Shown: positions 9,040 to 16,393 of the stretch, piece after piece
Layout: the number at the start of each line of letters is the position of its first letter
Position numbering within the stretch: position 1 is the stretch's first letter
Assembly: GCA_963725505.1 (NCBI GenBank)
Contig: CAVRYN010000022.1
Location: forward strand, 1 to 64,000
Reading direction: 5' to 3'
DNA length: 64,000 nt
Source: Udaeobacter sp963725505
Lineage (GTDB): Bacteria; Verrucomicrobiota; Verrucomicrobiia; Chthoniobacterales; UBA10450
The notes under the pieces: model-generated
The model's database searches: none
What the model was told of the DNA's origin: nothing
What the model saw: the letters and a program-made list of their open reading frames with translations, nothing else
Position numbers and translations under genes: made by a program

Positions 9040-9642
9040 GTGATACGATTCTTCTTCAAACTGATTCTCTGTGTGCTGCTGGCACTGGCTGCAGGATTTG
9101 GTTATCTCGCAGTGCGATCGGGGGATCCGGTTTACACGTTCTACGAATGGATGAGCCCGGCGCGGTTTCAACAATGCGATCCCCTGATTCGCGGCGTCGC
9201 GCTCGAACATCACCTCGATCCCATGCTGGTGAAAGCGGTGGTTTGGCGCGAGAGTCGCTTCGATCCGGGAAAACATGGCAGCCACGGAGAACGCGGGCTT
9301 ATGCAAGTGAGTGAAAAAGCGGCTAACGAATGGGCGCGTGAAAATAAGATCGCCGGCTTTCAAGTGGAACAGCTTTTCGATCCGAAAACGAATCTGGAGG
9401 CGGGCAGTTGGTATTTGCGTCGTGCGGTCGAACACTGGGAACATCAGGTTGATCCGCTTCCTTTCGCGCTGGCGGAGTACAACGCCGGCGCCAGTCGCGC
9501 CCAGCGATGGAGCGGTGGAAACAACGTTGTCGATATACCGGTGAAGAAGTTTCTTCAAAACATCGATTTTCCCGGAACGCGGAAGTACATCGAGTCGATT
9601 ATCGATCGCTACCAATTCTATCAGCGCCGTGGCCGGATGTGA
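9040..9642 (+). CDS. membrane-anchored lytic transglycosylase (SLT domain)
   Basis: About 200 residues. A single N-terminal hydrophobic segment (FFFKLILCVLLALAAGFGYLAV) serves as signal or anchor and is followed by a Slt-type GH23 domain. VVWRESRFDPGKHGSHGERGLMQV contains the catalytic Glu (about residue 71) in the ESxFDP...GxMQ signature. ALAEYNAGASRAQRW gives the second motif (AYNAG type) near 150. It cleaves peptidoglycan between MurNAc and GlcNAc in the periplasm. The frame is open far upstream inside antisense priA. GTG 9040 is chosen as the first start after priA that sits directly before the hydrophobic segment; no convincing ribosome binding site decides this. It is divergent from priA. 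Confidence 0.85.
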   Translation: MIRFFFKLILCVLLALAAGFGYLAVRSGDPVYTFYEWMSPARFQQCDPLIRGVALEHHLDPMLVKAVVWRESRFDPGKHGSHGERGLMQVSEKAANEWARENKIAGFQVEQLFDPKTNLEAGSWYLRRAVEHWEHQVDPLPFALAEYNAGASRAQRWSGGNNVVDIPVKKFLQNIDFPGTRKYIESIIDRYQFYQRRGRM

Positions 9643-9891
9643 CGAACGGGGCAAACAGTTATCGGATATCTTTCAGGACCAACCGTCATTGGCGTCGCTT
9701 TTGGTTCGAGCGTTCCCACTAGCTGGCAGTTAGTGGCTGTAGCGGATTTTAATGGCGACGGCCATCCGGACTATCTGCTTTACAATGCCAGCAGCCGTCA
9801 AATAACGATCTGGTATCTGAACAACAACGTCTTCGTCGCCGCTGGCTACGGCCCAACTCTTCCGCCTGGCTGGAGCGTGCTCGGCCAGTAA
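9643..9891 (+). pseudogene. C-terminal remnant of an FG-GAP/VCBS-repeat protein
   Basis: Directly after the transglycosylase stop, the same frame stays open to TAA 9889 without a usable start. It encodes about 80 residues with an obvious FG-GAP/VCBS-type calcium-binding repeat: VAVADFNGDGHPDYLLYN, then ITIWYLNNN and a tail ending PPGWSVLGQ. Such repeats build beta-propellers in large secreted or surface proteins of this kind of bacterium. Here only the last repeat survives, so this is a gene fragment rather than a gene. A palindrome (9893) lies immediately after its stop. Confidence 0.65.
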
Positions 9892-9892
9892 G

Positions 9893-9911
9893 CCCCGAAT
9901 GCCGTTCGGGG
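9893..9911. repeat. palindrome CCCCGAA-TGCCG-TTCGGGG
   Basis: A 7-base stem with a 5-base loop, a variant of the CCCCGAAAGCTTTCGGGG palindrome that also occurs at 15952, 18334, 41172 and 42477. It lies just after the stop of the FG-GAP remnant and could act as a weak terminator, but its recurrence elsewhere (including inside genes) argues for a repeat. Confidence 0.6.
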
Positions 9912-10031
9912 TTAGCGCACCTCTCGACGCACCCCGCTTCGCACAGCATTGCAGCGGTCTTTTGGGGGGCGGGGAGCCAAAACCGCACAGCGGCATCGAC
10001 GGCGAGGCAATCTGGGCTAACGGTTTAAGCG

Positions 10032-11789
10032 ATGACCAAAAGCGAAATCGCCGACATTTTGGAGCAGATCGCGGCGCTCCTCGAATTGAAGGGAGAAAAT
10101 CCGTTCAAGATTCGAGCTTACACCAACGCAGCGCGCGCAATCGAAACCTTTGGCGGCAACGTCCCGAATTTTCAGGACGAAGAAGCCGTGGCGAAAATTC
10201 CAGGAATCGGGAAGAGCATCGCGCTGAAGATCAAGGAAATGGCCGCGACCGGTTCACTCAAATACCTCGAAGAGTTGAGCGCGGAATTCCCGAGCGGAAT
10301 TATGGAATTGTTCTCATTGTCTGGACTCGGCGCCAAAAAGATAAGGGCTCTTTATGATCAACTTGGCATCAGCTCGATCGAGCAGTTGCAGAAGGCGTGC
10401 GAAGAAGGGCGCGTCGCTGAACTGCCGGGTTTCGGGCAGACGACGCAGCAAAAGCTTTGCGACACCATCGCGAAACGCGCCGCGCATGCCGGCGCGTTCC
10501 AGTTTGGACAAGTCGCGGCTGAAGCGGAAACGTTGCGTGAGGATCTGGCGGGGCACACCGACGCTCTACAGGCGGATATCGCGGGAAGTTATCGCCGGCG
10601 AAAAGAAATTGTGCACGATCTCGATTTGTTGGTGGCGACAAAAAACCCCGAGGCGATCACGAAATGTTTCGTTTCCCATCCGCTGGTGGAATCGATCATC
10701 GCTCAAGGGCCGACGAAATCGAGTGTGCGACTTCGTTCCGGAGTGCAATGTGATCTGCGAGTAGTGAGCACGGAGGAATATCCTTTTGCGCTCGCTTATT
10801 TCACCGGGAACAAGGAGCACAACATCGAGCTGCGCAGCCGCGCGCTCAAACGGGGCTGGACGCTCAACGAATACCGGCTGGCGCCGTTGCAGCCTGACCC
10901 GAAGGCGAAGAGGAAAATCGGGCCAAAAAAGATCCCAAAAGTGCGCGACGAAGCCGAACTTTATCGGTCGGTCGATCTCGATTTCATACCGCCGGAGCTA
11001 CGGGAAAATTGGGGCGAGTTCGAAGCCGCCGAGAAACATTCTCTCCCAAAATTGATTGAGAAGGAAAACTTGCGGGGCACGTTTCATTGTCACACTACTG
11101 CGAGCGACGGACACAACTCCCTTGAAGAAATGGCGGAAGCCGCGCAGGCGCTCGGCCTGGAGTATCTCGGCATTGCCGATCACAGCCGAAGCCAGATTCA
11201 GGCGCACGGGCTCGATGAGAAGAAATTGCTCGCGCAAGTCGCTGCGATTCGAAAGCTAAACAAAAAGTTCGACGGCTTCCGTCTCTTTGCTGGAGTTGAA
11301 TGCGACATTCTTCGCGACGGTACGCTTGATTTTCCTGATGAAGTTTTGTCGCAACTGGATTTCGTAGTCGCTTCCGTTCATTCTGCTCTTGGTCTTAGCG
11401 AAGCGGACATGACCAGACGCATGGTTCGCACGATGGAAAATCCGTTCGTGACCATGCTGGCACATCCGACCGGCCGCTTGCTTTTAAAACGCGAGCCTTA
11501 CAAGATCGATGTCCCAGAAATTCTCGATGCCGCTGCGCGTACGGGGACATGGATTGAACTCAACGCCGCGCCGAAACGGCTCGATCTCGATTGGCGCTGG
11601 TGGCCAATGGCGAAACAGAGAGGCGTCAAATGTGTGGTCAACCCGGACGCGCATCGCGCCGAGCGTTTGCAGGATTTATGGTTCGGGATTGGCATCGCGC
11701 GCAAAGGCTGGCTCACGAAAGACGATGTAATGAATTGTTTGCCGCTGGGAAAGATAGAGAGCGCCCTCGCAGCGAAGAGCGGGGGGTAG
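10032..11789 (+). CDS. polX: DNA polymerase/3'-5' exonuclease PolX
   Basis: 585 residues, the usual length for bacterial PolX. An N-terminal helix-hairpin-helix/8-kDa region (IAALLELKGENPFKIRAYTNAARAIE; VAKIPGIGKSIALKIKE; then SLSGLGAKKIRALYDQLG) is followed by the X-family nucleotidyltransferase palm (IAGSYRRRKEIVHDLDLLVAT, with the metal-binding DLD at about 190) and LRSGVQCDLRVV, which provides the third Asp. The C-terminal PHP domain begins at about 350 (GTFHCHTTASDGHNS) with further metal ligands in GIADHSRSQ, AGVECDI, SVHSAL and NPDAHR. It fills gaps in base-excision and double-strand-break repair; the PHP domain supplies 3'-5' exonuclease activity. The stop codon TAG is formed by a GTAGC repeat (11786). 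Confidence 0.96.
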   Translation: MTKSEIADILEQIAALLELKGENPFKIRAYTNAARAIETFGGNVPNFQDEEAVAKIPGIGKSIALKIKEMAATGSLKYLEELSAEFPSGIMELFSLSGLGAKKIRALYDQLGISSIEQLQKACEEGRVAELPGFGQTTQQKLCDTIAKRAAHAGAFQFGQVAAEAETLREDLAGHTDALQADIAGSYRRRKEIVHDLDLLVATKNPEAITKCFVSHPLVESIIAQGPTKSSVRLRSGVQCDLRVVSTEEYPFALAYFTGNKEHNIELRSRALKRGWTLNEYRLAPLQPDPKAKRKIGPKKIPKVRDEAELYRSVDLDFIPPELRENWGEFEAAEKHSLPKLIEKENLRGTFHCHTTASDGHNSLEEMAEAAQALGLEYLGIADHSRSQIQAHGLDEKKLLAQVAAIRKLNKKFDGFRLFAGVECDILRDGTLDFPDEVLSQLDFVVASVHSALGLSEADMTRRMVRTMENPFVTMLAHPTGRLLLKREPYKIDVPEILDAAARTGTWIELNAAPKRLDLDWRWWPMAKQRGVKCVVNPDAHRAERLQDLWFGIGIARKGWLTKDDVMNCLPLGKIESALAAKSGG

Positions 11790-11833
11790 CCAACGAACGT
11801 TCACCTCGGTCGCGCCAGCCCGCCGGCGTGCTA
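11786..11833. repeat. GTAGC...GCTAC bracketed repeat
   Basis: The stretch begins GTAGCC and ends GTGCTACGA and has GC-rich complementary blocks inside. It belongs to the GTAGC/GCTAC family seen at many other places in the window. Its first bases provide the polX stop codon. A second short hairpin (GTAAGGCTTCGCCCTAC) lies at 11875-11892, just before the P450 start. Confidence 0.5.
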
Positions 11834-11892
11834 CGAGCTATTTCCTTGACTGGCCTCTGGCGGATTTGCCATTGTAAGGCTTCGCCCTACAC

Positions 11893-13248
11893 ATGGATGA
11901 GTCAGCAATGGACGCTATCGATGCTTGCCCCGCGAAGCCGTCAGGACCGAGAAATCCATGGCTCGCCTACGCGGCGCTCTATCGTGATCCGCTTGGCTAT
12001 CTCACGCGCGCGGCGCGCAAACACGGAGACGTCGTCCATCTAAAGATTGGTCGTAGGAGCGATTTTCTGCTGAATCATCCCGATCTTGTCCGTGCCGCCC
12101 TGCTTGATCACGAGAATCTGCGGCGGTGCGTGCACCGCCCACTGCGACGGGTCCTTGGGACGGGCTTGCTGACTTGCCGCAGCGAGCGCCATAAGAAACA
12201 GCGCTCTCTCTTACAACCGATGTTTAGTCGCGAACGGATCGTTGCGCTCGGCGATGTGATGGTTGATCAGATCAGCCGGTGGACCGATAAATGGCGCGAC
12301 GGCGCCACGGTGGACATGGCGGAGGAGATGACGGACCTGGCCATATCGATTAGCGGAAAGGCGCTGTTCAATGTTGATTTCGGATCGAAAGCGGCCGAGT
12401 TGCGCAACGCACTCGTCACGGTCTTAGAAGCCACTCGCTTCAACAATCTGGCGCTGGCTAGCAAGCAGTTCGAGAAGCTTTCGCTCCCCTCCCATCGTCG
12501 CTTCGCCAGCGCTGCGGCGAAACTCGACACGGAGATTCGCGCCATGATTGCCGAGCGTCGAAAGGGCGCGTGCGACGATCCGGATTTACTCTCGGTGATG
12601 GTGCGTCTGCGCAAACAATCGCGAAAGGGGATTACCGACGAGAAGATACGTGATCAGGTGCTCACGTTTTTCATGGTCGGCAATGAAACGCCTGCCACTG
12701 GTTTGATGTGGACGTTGTATTTGCTTGCAGAAAATCCGGACGTGGCGACGAAGTTGCACAACGAAGTGGATCAGGTCCTGGGTGATCGGCTGCCGTCAGG
12801 GCAAGACTTGGATCGCCTGCGGTACACACGGATGGTTTTCGCCGAATCGATGCGGCTGTATCCGCCCGTCTGGCTCATGACCCGGCGGGCAGTGCGAGAT
12901 GTGAAGATAAATGGCTTCGTAATCCGCAGCGGATCTTACGTGCATGTCAGCCCGTTCGTGACGCATCGCGACGCGCGATACTTCCCAGAACCGGAACGGT
13001 TCGATCCAGACCGCTGGACGCCTGAAGCGGCCGCGGCACGCCCGAAGTTTTCGTACTTTCCGTTTGGCGGAGGCAGCTTGCAGTGTATCGGCGAAGGCTT
13101 TGCCTGGATGCAAGGTGTGCTGACGATAGCCACGCTCGCCCGGCGGTGGCGGATGCGGCTCGTGCCGGGCCACCGAATTGCGCTTGACCCACATATCACT
13201 TTGCGGTCGCGATACGGCATGCCGATGATCCTCGAGCGACGGAAGTGA
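11893..13248 (+). CDS. cytochrome P450
   Basis: 451 residues of a soluble bacterial P450. The I-helix oxygen-activation motif is VGNETPATG (AGxxT type, about 257-265), the ExxR motif is ESMR in FAESMRLYPPVW (about 317), PERFDPDRW is the PERF region, and the heme loop is FPFGGGSLQCIGEGFA with the proximal ligand Cys398. The loop is odd: the FGxGxRxCxG consensus Arg is Leu396 here. That Arg normally contacts a heme propionate. The close relatives I know carry R in this position before QCIGE. Substrate unknown; no ferredoxin or ferredoxin reductase gene is adjacent. Start ATG 11893; ATG 11908 is possible. No operon partners. Confidence 0.93.
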   Translation: MDESAMDAIDACPAKPSGPRNPWLAYAALYRDPLGYLTRAARKHGDVVHLKIGRRSDFLLNHPDLVRAALLDHENLRRCVHRPLRRVLGTGLLTCRSERHKKQRSLLQPMFSRERIVALGDVMVDQISRWTDKWRDGATVDMAEEMTDLAISISGKALFNVDFGSKAAELRNALVTVLEATRFNNLALASKQFEKLSLPSHRRFASAAAKLDTEIRAMIAERRKGACDDPDLLSVMVRLRKQSRKGITDEKIRDQVLTFFMVGNETPATGLMWTLYLLAENPDVATKLHNEVDQVLGDRLPSGQDLDRLRYTRMVFAESMRLYPPVWLMTRRAVRDVKINGFVIRSGSYVHVSPFVTHRDARYFPEPERFDPDRWTPEAAAARPKFSYFPFGGGSLQCIGEGFAWMQGVLTIATLARRWRMRLVPGHRIALDPHITLRSRYGMPMILERRK

Positions 13249-13280
13249 CCCCCAAGGCTCTTAGACGGCCACGCCATTGC

Positions 13281-13390
13281 TGTCATTCCGAACGAAGTGA
13301 GGAACCTCACATCCGAAGGTTGGGCGACCGCAATTTTTCCAGCGTGATCAATCAGCCTGTGAGAGGTCCCTCGCTGTGCTCGGGATGACG
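13281..13390. repeat. TGTCATTCCGA...GGGATGACG interspersed repeat
   Basis: The left end TGTCATTCCGAACGAAGTGA is complementary to the right end (...GCTCGGGATGAC), and GGAACCTCAC pairs with GTGAGAGGTCC further in. This makes a long imperfect hairpin of about 110 bases. Copies of the same family lie at 27476, 30824 (inside uvrA), 33595, 49520 and 62140. It separates the P450 gene from the convergent arginine dihydrolase-like gene. Confidence 0.8.
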
Positions 13391-13399
13391 CGCGCGTGT

Positions 13400-14209
13400 T
13401 TACGATACGCTCTCTCTTTGCGGCATAAACATGGTGAGACATTTGCAAGCGCCGCCGGCTTTGATGAATTCGCTCATCGGCAACGCGTGGCAGCGATAAC
13501 CGCGCTCTTCCAGCTTCGTCACGAGCTGGGGCGCGCCTTCCGGCAGGACAATGTCGCGCCCGAGAACAACGGCATTACACGAAAAGTGCATCGCCTCCCC
13601 CGAAGAAACGTCGATCAAATCGCTTACATGCTCGCGAATTGCGCGCTGGCCGTACTCGTCGAAGGCTGTTGGAGACCAAAACGCCCCGCCGTCGGGCAGC
13701 GGGCAAAAGCAGGTATCAAGATGATAAAACCGCGGATCAACCAGTTCCACGGAGATAACGAGACAGCCGAGCATGTCTGCCACGGCGCGATGCGATTGAA
13801 TGTCAGACCGAAATTTGTAGCCGCAAAAGAGCACGTCGCCGCCAAAGAGCGCGTCGCCTTCGCCCTCGAAATAAAGATTTCCGCCCAACCAGCACACCTC
13901 GTAGCCGCGTTGTTTCATCCATTCAGCAAAGAACGGCTGCTCACCCGCGCGTTCTTTGTGGCGGAAATTGCTGGGGATGAATTTGTGGCCAACGGTCAGT
14001 CCGGCATTGGCCGTGAAAACCATGTCGGGCAGTCCCCGCTGCGGCGCAATTAGATGAACTTTGCAATCCAAGTTTGAGAGCGTCGCCTGCAATTGTTTCC
14101 ATTGCTTTTGCGCGAGCACTGCTTCCGCGCCCCGGGCGCGACTCATCCAGGGATTGATCTCGTATTCGATGCCGTAGTAATCCGGCGGACAAAGAAGCAG
14201 TTCGCGCAT
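13400..14209 (-). CDS. arginine dihydrolase-like guanidino hydrolase (ArgZ/AgrE N-terminal domain type)
   Basis: 269 residues of the guanidino-group-modifying (amidinotransferase/DDAH/arginine deiminase) superfamily. Key stretches: YEINPWM (Asn19), LPDMVFTANAGL (Asn68), EGEGDALFGG, FYHLDTCFCPL (His163) and the C-terminal GGACKCLTM with the likely nucleophile Cys257. From memory, Asn22 and Asn71 mark cyanobacterial arginine dihydrolase ArgZ as opposed to arginine deiminase. Both fall here at a constant offset of three, which supports Arg to ornithine + CO2 + 2 NH3; a DDAH-like role remains possible. It is followed 12 bases upstream, in the same direction, by a LOR/SDH ornithine cyclodeaminase-type gene. 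The two domains are fused in cyanobacterial AgrE. Cytoplasmic. Confidence 0.78.
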   Translation of the reverse strand: MRELLLCPPDYYGIEYEINPWMSRARGAEAVLAQKQWKQLQATLSNLDCKVHLIAPQRGLPDMVFTANAGLTVGHKFIPSNFRHKERAGEQPFFAEWMKQRGYEVCWLGGNLYFEGEGDALFGGDVLFCGYKFRSDIQSHRAVADMLGCLVISVELVDPRFYHLDTCFCPLPDGGAFWSPTAFDEYGQRAIREHVSDLIDVSSGEAMHFSCNAVVLGRDIVLPEGAPQLVTKLEERGYRCHALPMSEFIKAGGACKCLTMFMPQRESVS

Positions 14210-14221
14210 ACGATTGGCAAT

Positions 14222-15451
14222 TTACTCGCGAACACGGGACCCGCCGAGATGATCGGCAAGTTCCCGTAGAAATGGTTCCACGTCCGTGACCAGGCCGATG
14301 GATTGCAAAGGCTGATGCTCGACCGCTTTCTCTACCGCCGAGGGATCGATATCGACGCACACGGTTTTCACGGTGGGCGCGAGCATGCTCGCCACCGCGA
14401 GGGAATGCCGAATTGCCGCAAGCAATATGACGTGCGTCACGTCCGCCAGCCTTTCGCGCATCACTTTTTGGGCCTCGATCGCGTCTGTCGTTACACCGGG
14501 AATAGGTCCGTCGTCCCGAATGGAGCCAGTCAGCACGATATCTACGTTGTGACGGACGCAGGCGTACAGGATGCCGCTGGTCAGGATCTTTTTCTCAACA
14601 GCGCTGGCGATCCCGCCAGCCGCGCGAATTGTATTGACCGCTCGCATCTGGTTCTCGTGTCCGCCGCGCGCGACGGCCAGATCTGGATTTACTCCCAATG
14701 ATGTTCCGAACAATGCGCGCTCCACATCGTAAGCCGCAAACGAATTTCCAGCGAAAAGCCGATCAATATACCCTGCTTCAATGAGTCGGACCAAATGCTC
14801 GCCCGCGCCAGTCCGCACGATCGCCGGTCCGGCGACAACGGCGATTTTCCCTTTCGCTGCGTGTGCGCGACGCAACTCCTCACCGAGTTCGCGAATGATG
14901 GCCGACTTTGGTTCGTCGGCATCAACGATCGTATTGATGAATTGAAAGAGATCGGTATGCGTGGTCGCACGCTGCACCGGCACTACGCGCACACCCTGAT
15001 GACCAACAACAATCTCGTCGCCTTTGTTGACGTCGAAGAACTTGACGGCCCTCGCGGCGCCTCGTTTTCGATCCACCGCAATGGCGCTATCCATCATGGC
15101 GGGTCGCACTGCGATTTCTTTGCCGTCAAACCGGACGAAGGTTTGTTGGTTCGTCGTCACGTAGAAATCGCGCGGGAAAACGCCATCCGCCGGAGCTGGG
15201 GCGACCTGGGCGTCTGCCTTTTCAGGTATTTCGGCGCCGTGCTGCCGCAGACGCAAAATCAGTTCATCGAGCGCTTCGGTCGTTTCGGCGGACACCTCGA
15301 TGCGCGCAAAGCTTTGGTCCGCTCGCTTTTTGCCGATGTCGATCCCAGTAATTTTGAAATTCGCGCCGTGGGTTAGAATTTGATCCAGCACCTTTGGCAA
15401 AATCAGCGAGTCGATAATATGGCCGCGTAGCTCGATCGTTTCCGAAAACAT
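14222..15451 (-). CDS. LOR/SDH-type ornithine cyclodeaminase (TIGR00300 family)
   Basis: 409 residues matching the LOR/SDH bifunctional enzyme conserved domain family (archaeal ornithine cyclodeaminase and the C-terminal half of cyanobacterial AgrE). The N-terminal alpha/beta domain starts ETIELRGHIIDSLILPKVLD; the middle has FYVTTNQQTFVRFDGKEI and PAMMDSAIAVD; the C-terminal Rossmann part includes VVAGPAIVRTGAGEHLVRLI and IVLTGSIRDDGPIPGVTTD. Expected reaction: L-ornithine to L-proline + NH3, NAD-dependent. It is the first gene of a two-gene operon with the arginine dihydrolase-like gene (12-base gap), so together they would turn arginine into proline and ammonia. I see no arginine repressor site upstream. 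Confidence 0.85.
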   Translation of the reverse strand: MFSETIELRGHIIDSLILPKVLDQILTHGANFKITGIDIGKKRADQSFARIEVSAETTEALDELILRLRQHGAEIPEKADAQVAPAPADGVFPRDFYVTTNQQTFVRFDGKEIAVRPAMMDSAIAVDRKRGAARAVKFFDVNKGDEIVVGHQGVRVVPVQRATTHTDLFQFINTIVDADEPKSAIIRELGEELRRAHAAKGKIAVVAGPAIVRTGAGEHLVRLIEAGYIDRLFAGNSFAAYDVERALFGTSLGVNPDLAVARGGHENQMRAVNTIRAAGGIASAVEKKILTSGILYACVRHNVDIVLTGSIRDDGPIPGVTTDAIEAQKVMRERLADVTHVILLAAIRHSLAVASMLAPTVKTVCVDIDPSAVEKAVEHQPLQSIGLVTDVEPFLRELADHLGGSRVRE

Positions 15452-15573
15452 TTACAGAATTTAGCCGTCCGGCGCCACCGCGCCAGTGAGGCCAGATTGT
15501 TGTAGCGCCGCTTGTGGCAAGTGCGCAATATTTAGGCGTTTGACACCAGCGCCTCTACGACCACTTACATCAT

Positions 15574-15711
15574 ATGGAAAAGCCAAGCGCACGCGGGCCT
15601 TCGTCGAGTCGCAAGGCGCATCGCGCTCCGGGACCGAGATTGAATCGAAAAGCAAAGCGTCCGCCGCCTCTGCCGGTGAGAAAAATCACCAAACGTGAGC
15701 CGCGCGATTAA
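15574..15711 (+). CDS. possible small basic protein (45 aa)
   Basis: An open frame from ATG 15574 to TAA 15709 encodes 45 residues that are very rich in Lys, Arg, Pro and Ser (MEKPSARGPSSSRKAH..., ending KITKREPRD), so it would be disordered and could bind nucleic acid. It lies 18 bases before another small gene in the same direction. No family is recognised and no strong ribosome binding site is seen. It may be non-coding. Confidence 0.3.
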   Translation: MEKPSARGPSSSRKAHRAPGPRLNRKAKRPPPLPVRKITKREPRD

Positions 15712-15729
15712 TCGCTCGACCGGCAACAC

Positions 15730-15948
15730 ATGCACAAAGAACTTCCAGCTCTCGCCGCGAAAATAGCGAAAACGCTATCATGCGGGTCCGAATACGTGGT
15801 CACCCAACCCGTTGAGCTGCGAATTCTGCGGGAAATGTCCGAGGCGGAGGTGAGCGAGTTTGCAAAGAGTCATGGCTGGCGCGTAATACGTCGTCTCGGC
15901 GGACGACAGATCGAATTTTACAATGACGCGAGCCAGTGCGCGTTGTAG
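15730..15948 (+). CDS. small conserved-looking hypothetical protein (72 aa)
   Basis: 72 residues with an acidic and hydrophobic pattern (ELPALAAKIAKTL, LRILREMSEAEVSEFAKSHGWRVIRRLGGRQIEFYNDA) that reads like a real small alpha/beta domain. The ending, a helix then WRVIRRLGGRQIEFY, suggests a small DNA- or RNA-associated fold, but I recognise no family. The stop codon TAG lies inside the GTAGC repeat at 15944, so the natural C-terminus may have been changed by repeat insertion. Confidence 0.5.
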   Translation: MHKELPALAAKIAKTLSCGSEYVVTQPVELRILREMSEAEVSEFAKSHGWRVIRRLGGRQIEFYNDASQCAL

Positions 15949-16019
15949 CAACCCCGAAAGCCTTCGGGGTTCGGGTCACCGCCACAGGTGGCTTGACGCG
16001 CCACAGGCGCGTGGCTACA
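15944..16019. repeat. GTAGC...GCTAC repeat containing the CCCCGAAAG palindrome
   Basis: Begins TGTAGC and ends GGCTACA. Inside are three hairpins: CCCCGAAAGCCTTCGGGG (15952-15969), CCACAGGTGG, and GCGCCACAGGCGC. This composite shows that the GTAGC and CCCCGAAAG families can be part of one element. It supplies the stop codon of the 72-residue gene. Confidence 0.75.
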
Positions 16020-16071
16020 GCACCAGTGGACACAAACCAGCAGTTGGCTTACGAGTGCTAGCGCGTTCCAA

Positions 16072-16389
16072 ATGGAAGCAGCAAAAATTTATTTTATTGT
16101 TTTCGGCGTTTTGACGATCCTGGGCGGCATCGTCGGTTACGTAAAGGCAGGCAGTGTGGCGTCGATCATCGCCGGTTCACTTGCGGGAGTTCTGCTGCTC
16201 GTAGCGGCATTTCTTTTGCCTAAACAGGAAATGGCGGGGTTAGCGACTGGATTGATTGTTTCGTTGCTGCTGCTCGGCTATTTTGTTCCCAAGTATTTTC
16301 GCACCGGCAGTGTCATGCCTGCAGGGTTGATGTCCGTGCTGAGCGTGATTGGGATTATTGCAGCCATCGTCGCCTGGGTAAAAAAGTAA
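16072..16389 (+). CDS. TMEM14/UPF0136-like small membrane protein
   Basis: 105 residues with four hydrophobic helices: IYFIVFGVLTILGGIVGYVKAG, IIAGSLAGVLLLVAAFLL, GLATGLIVSLLLLGYFV, and LMSVLSVIGIIAAIVAWVKK. The GGxxGYxKAGS stretch after the first helix and the VMPAGLMSVLS start of the last helix are typical of the TMEM14 (UPF0136) family, known from cyanobacteria, plants and other bacteria. In eukaryotes members move haem precursors or fatty acids; the bacterial role is not settled. Next gene starts 4 bases after its stop, so it may be translated with it. Confidence 0.8.
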   Translation: MEAAKIYFIVFGVLTILGGIVGYVKAGSVASIIAGSLAGVLLLVAAFLLPKQEMAGLATGLIVSLLLLGYFVPKYFRTGSVMPAGLMSVLSVIGIIAAIVAWVKK

Positions 16390-16393
16390 TCGC

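Noticed and set aside
13281..13390. CRISPR or riboswitch
   Set aside because: The element is a single imperfect hairpin with unrelated middle sequence in its copies; no regular repeat-spacer pattern anywhere in the window.
15486..15698. 70-aa plus-strand open frame rich in Cys and Ser
   Set aside because: Overlaps the more convincing basic 45-aa frame and has no start signal or motif; neither is certain.
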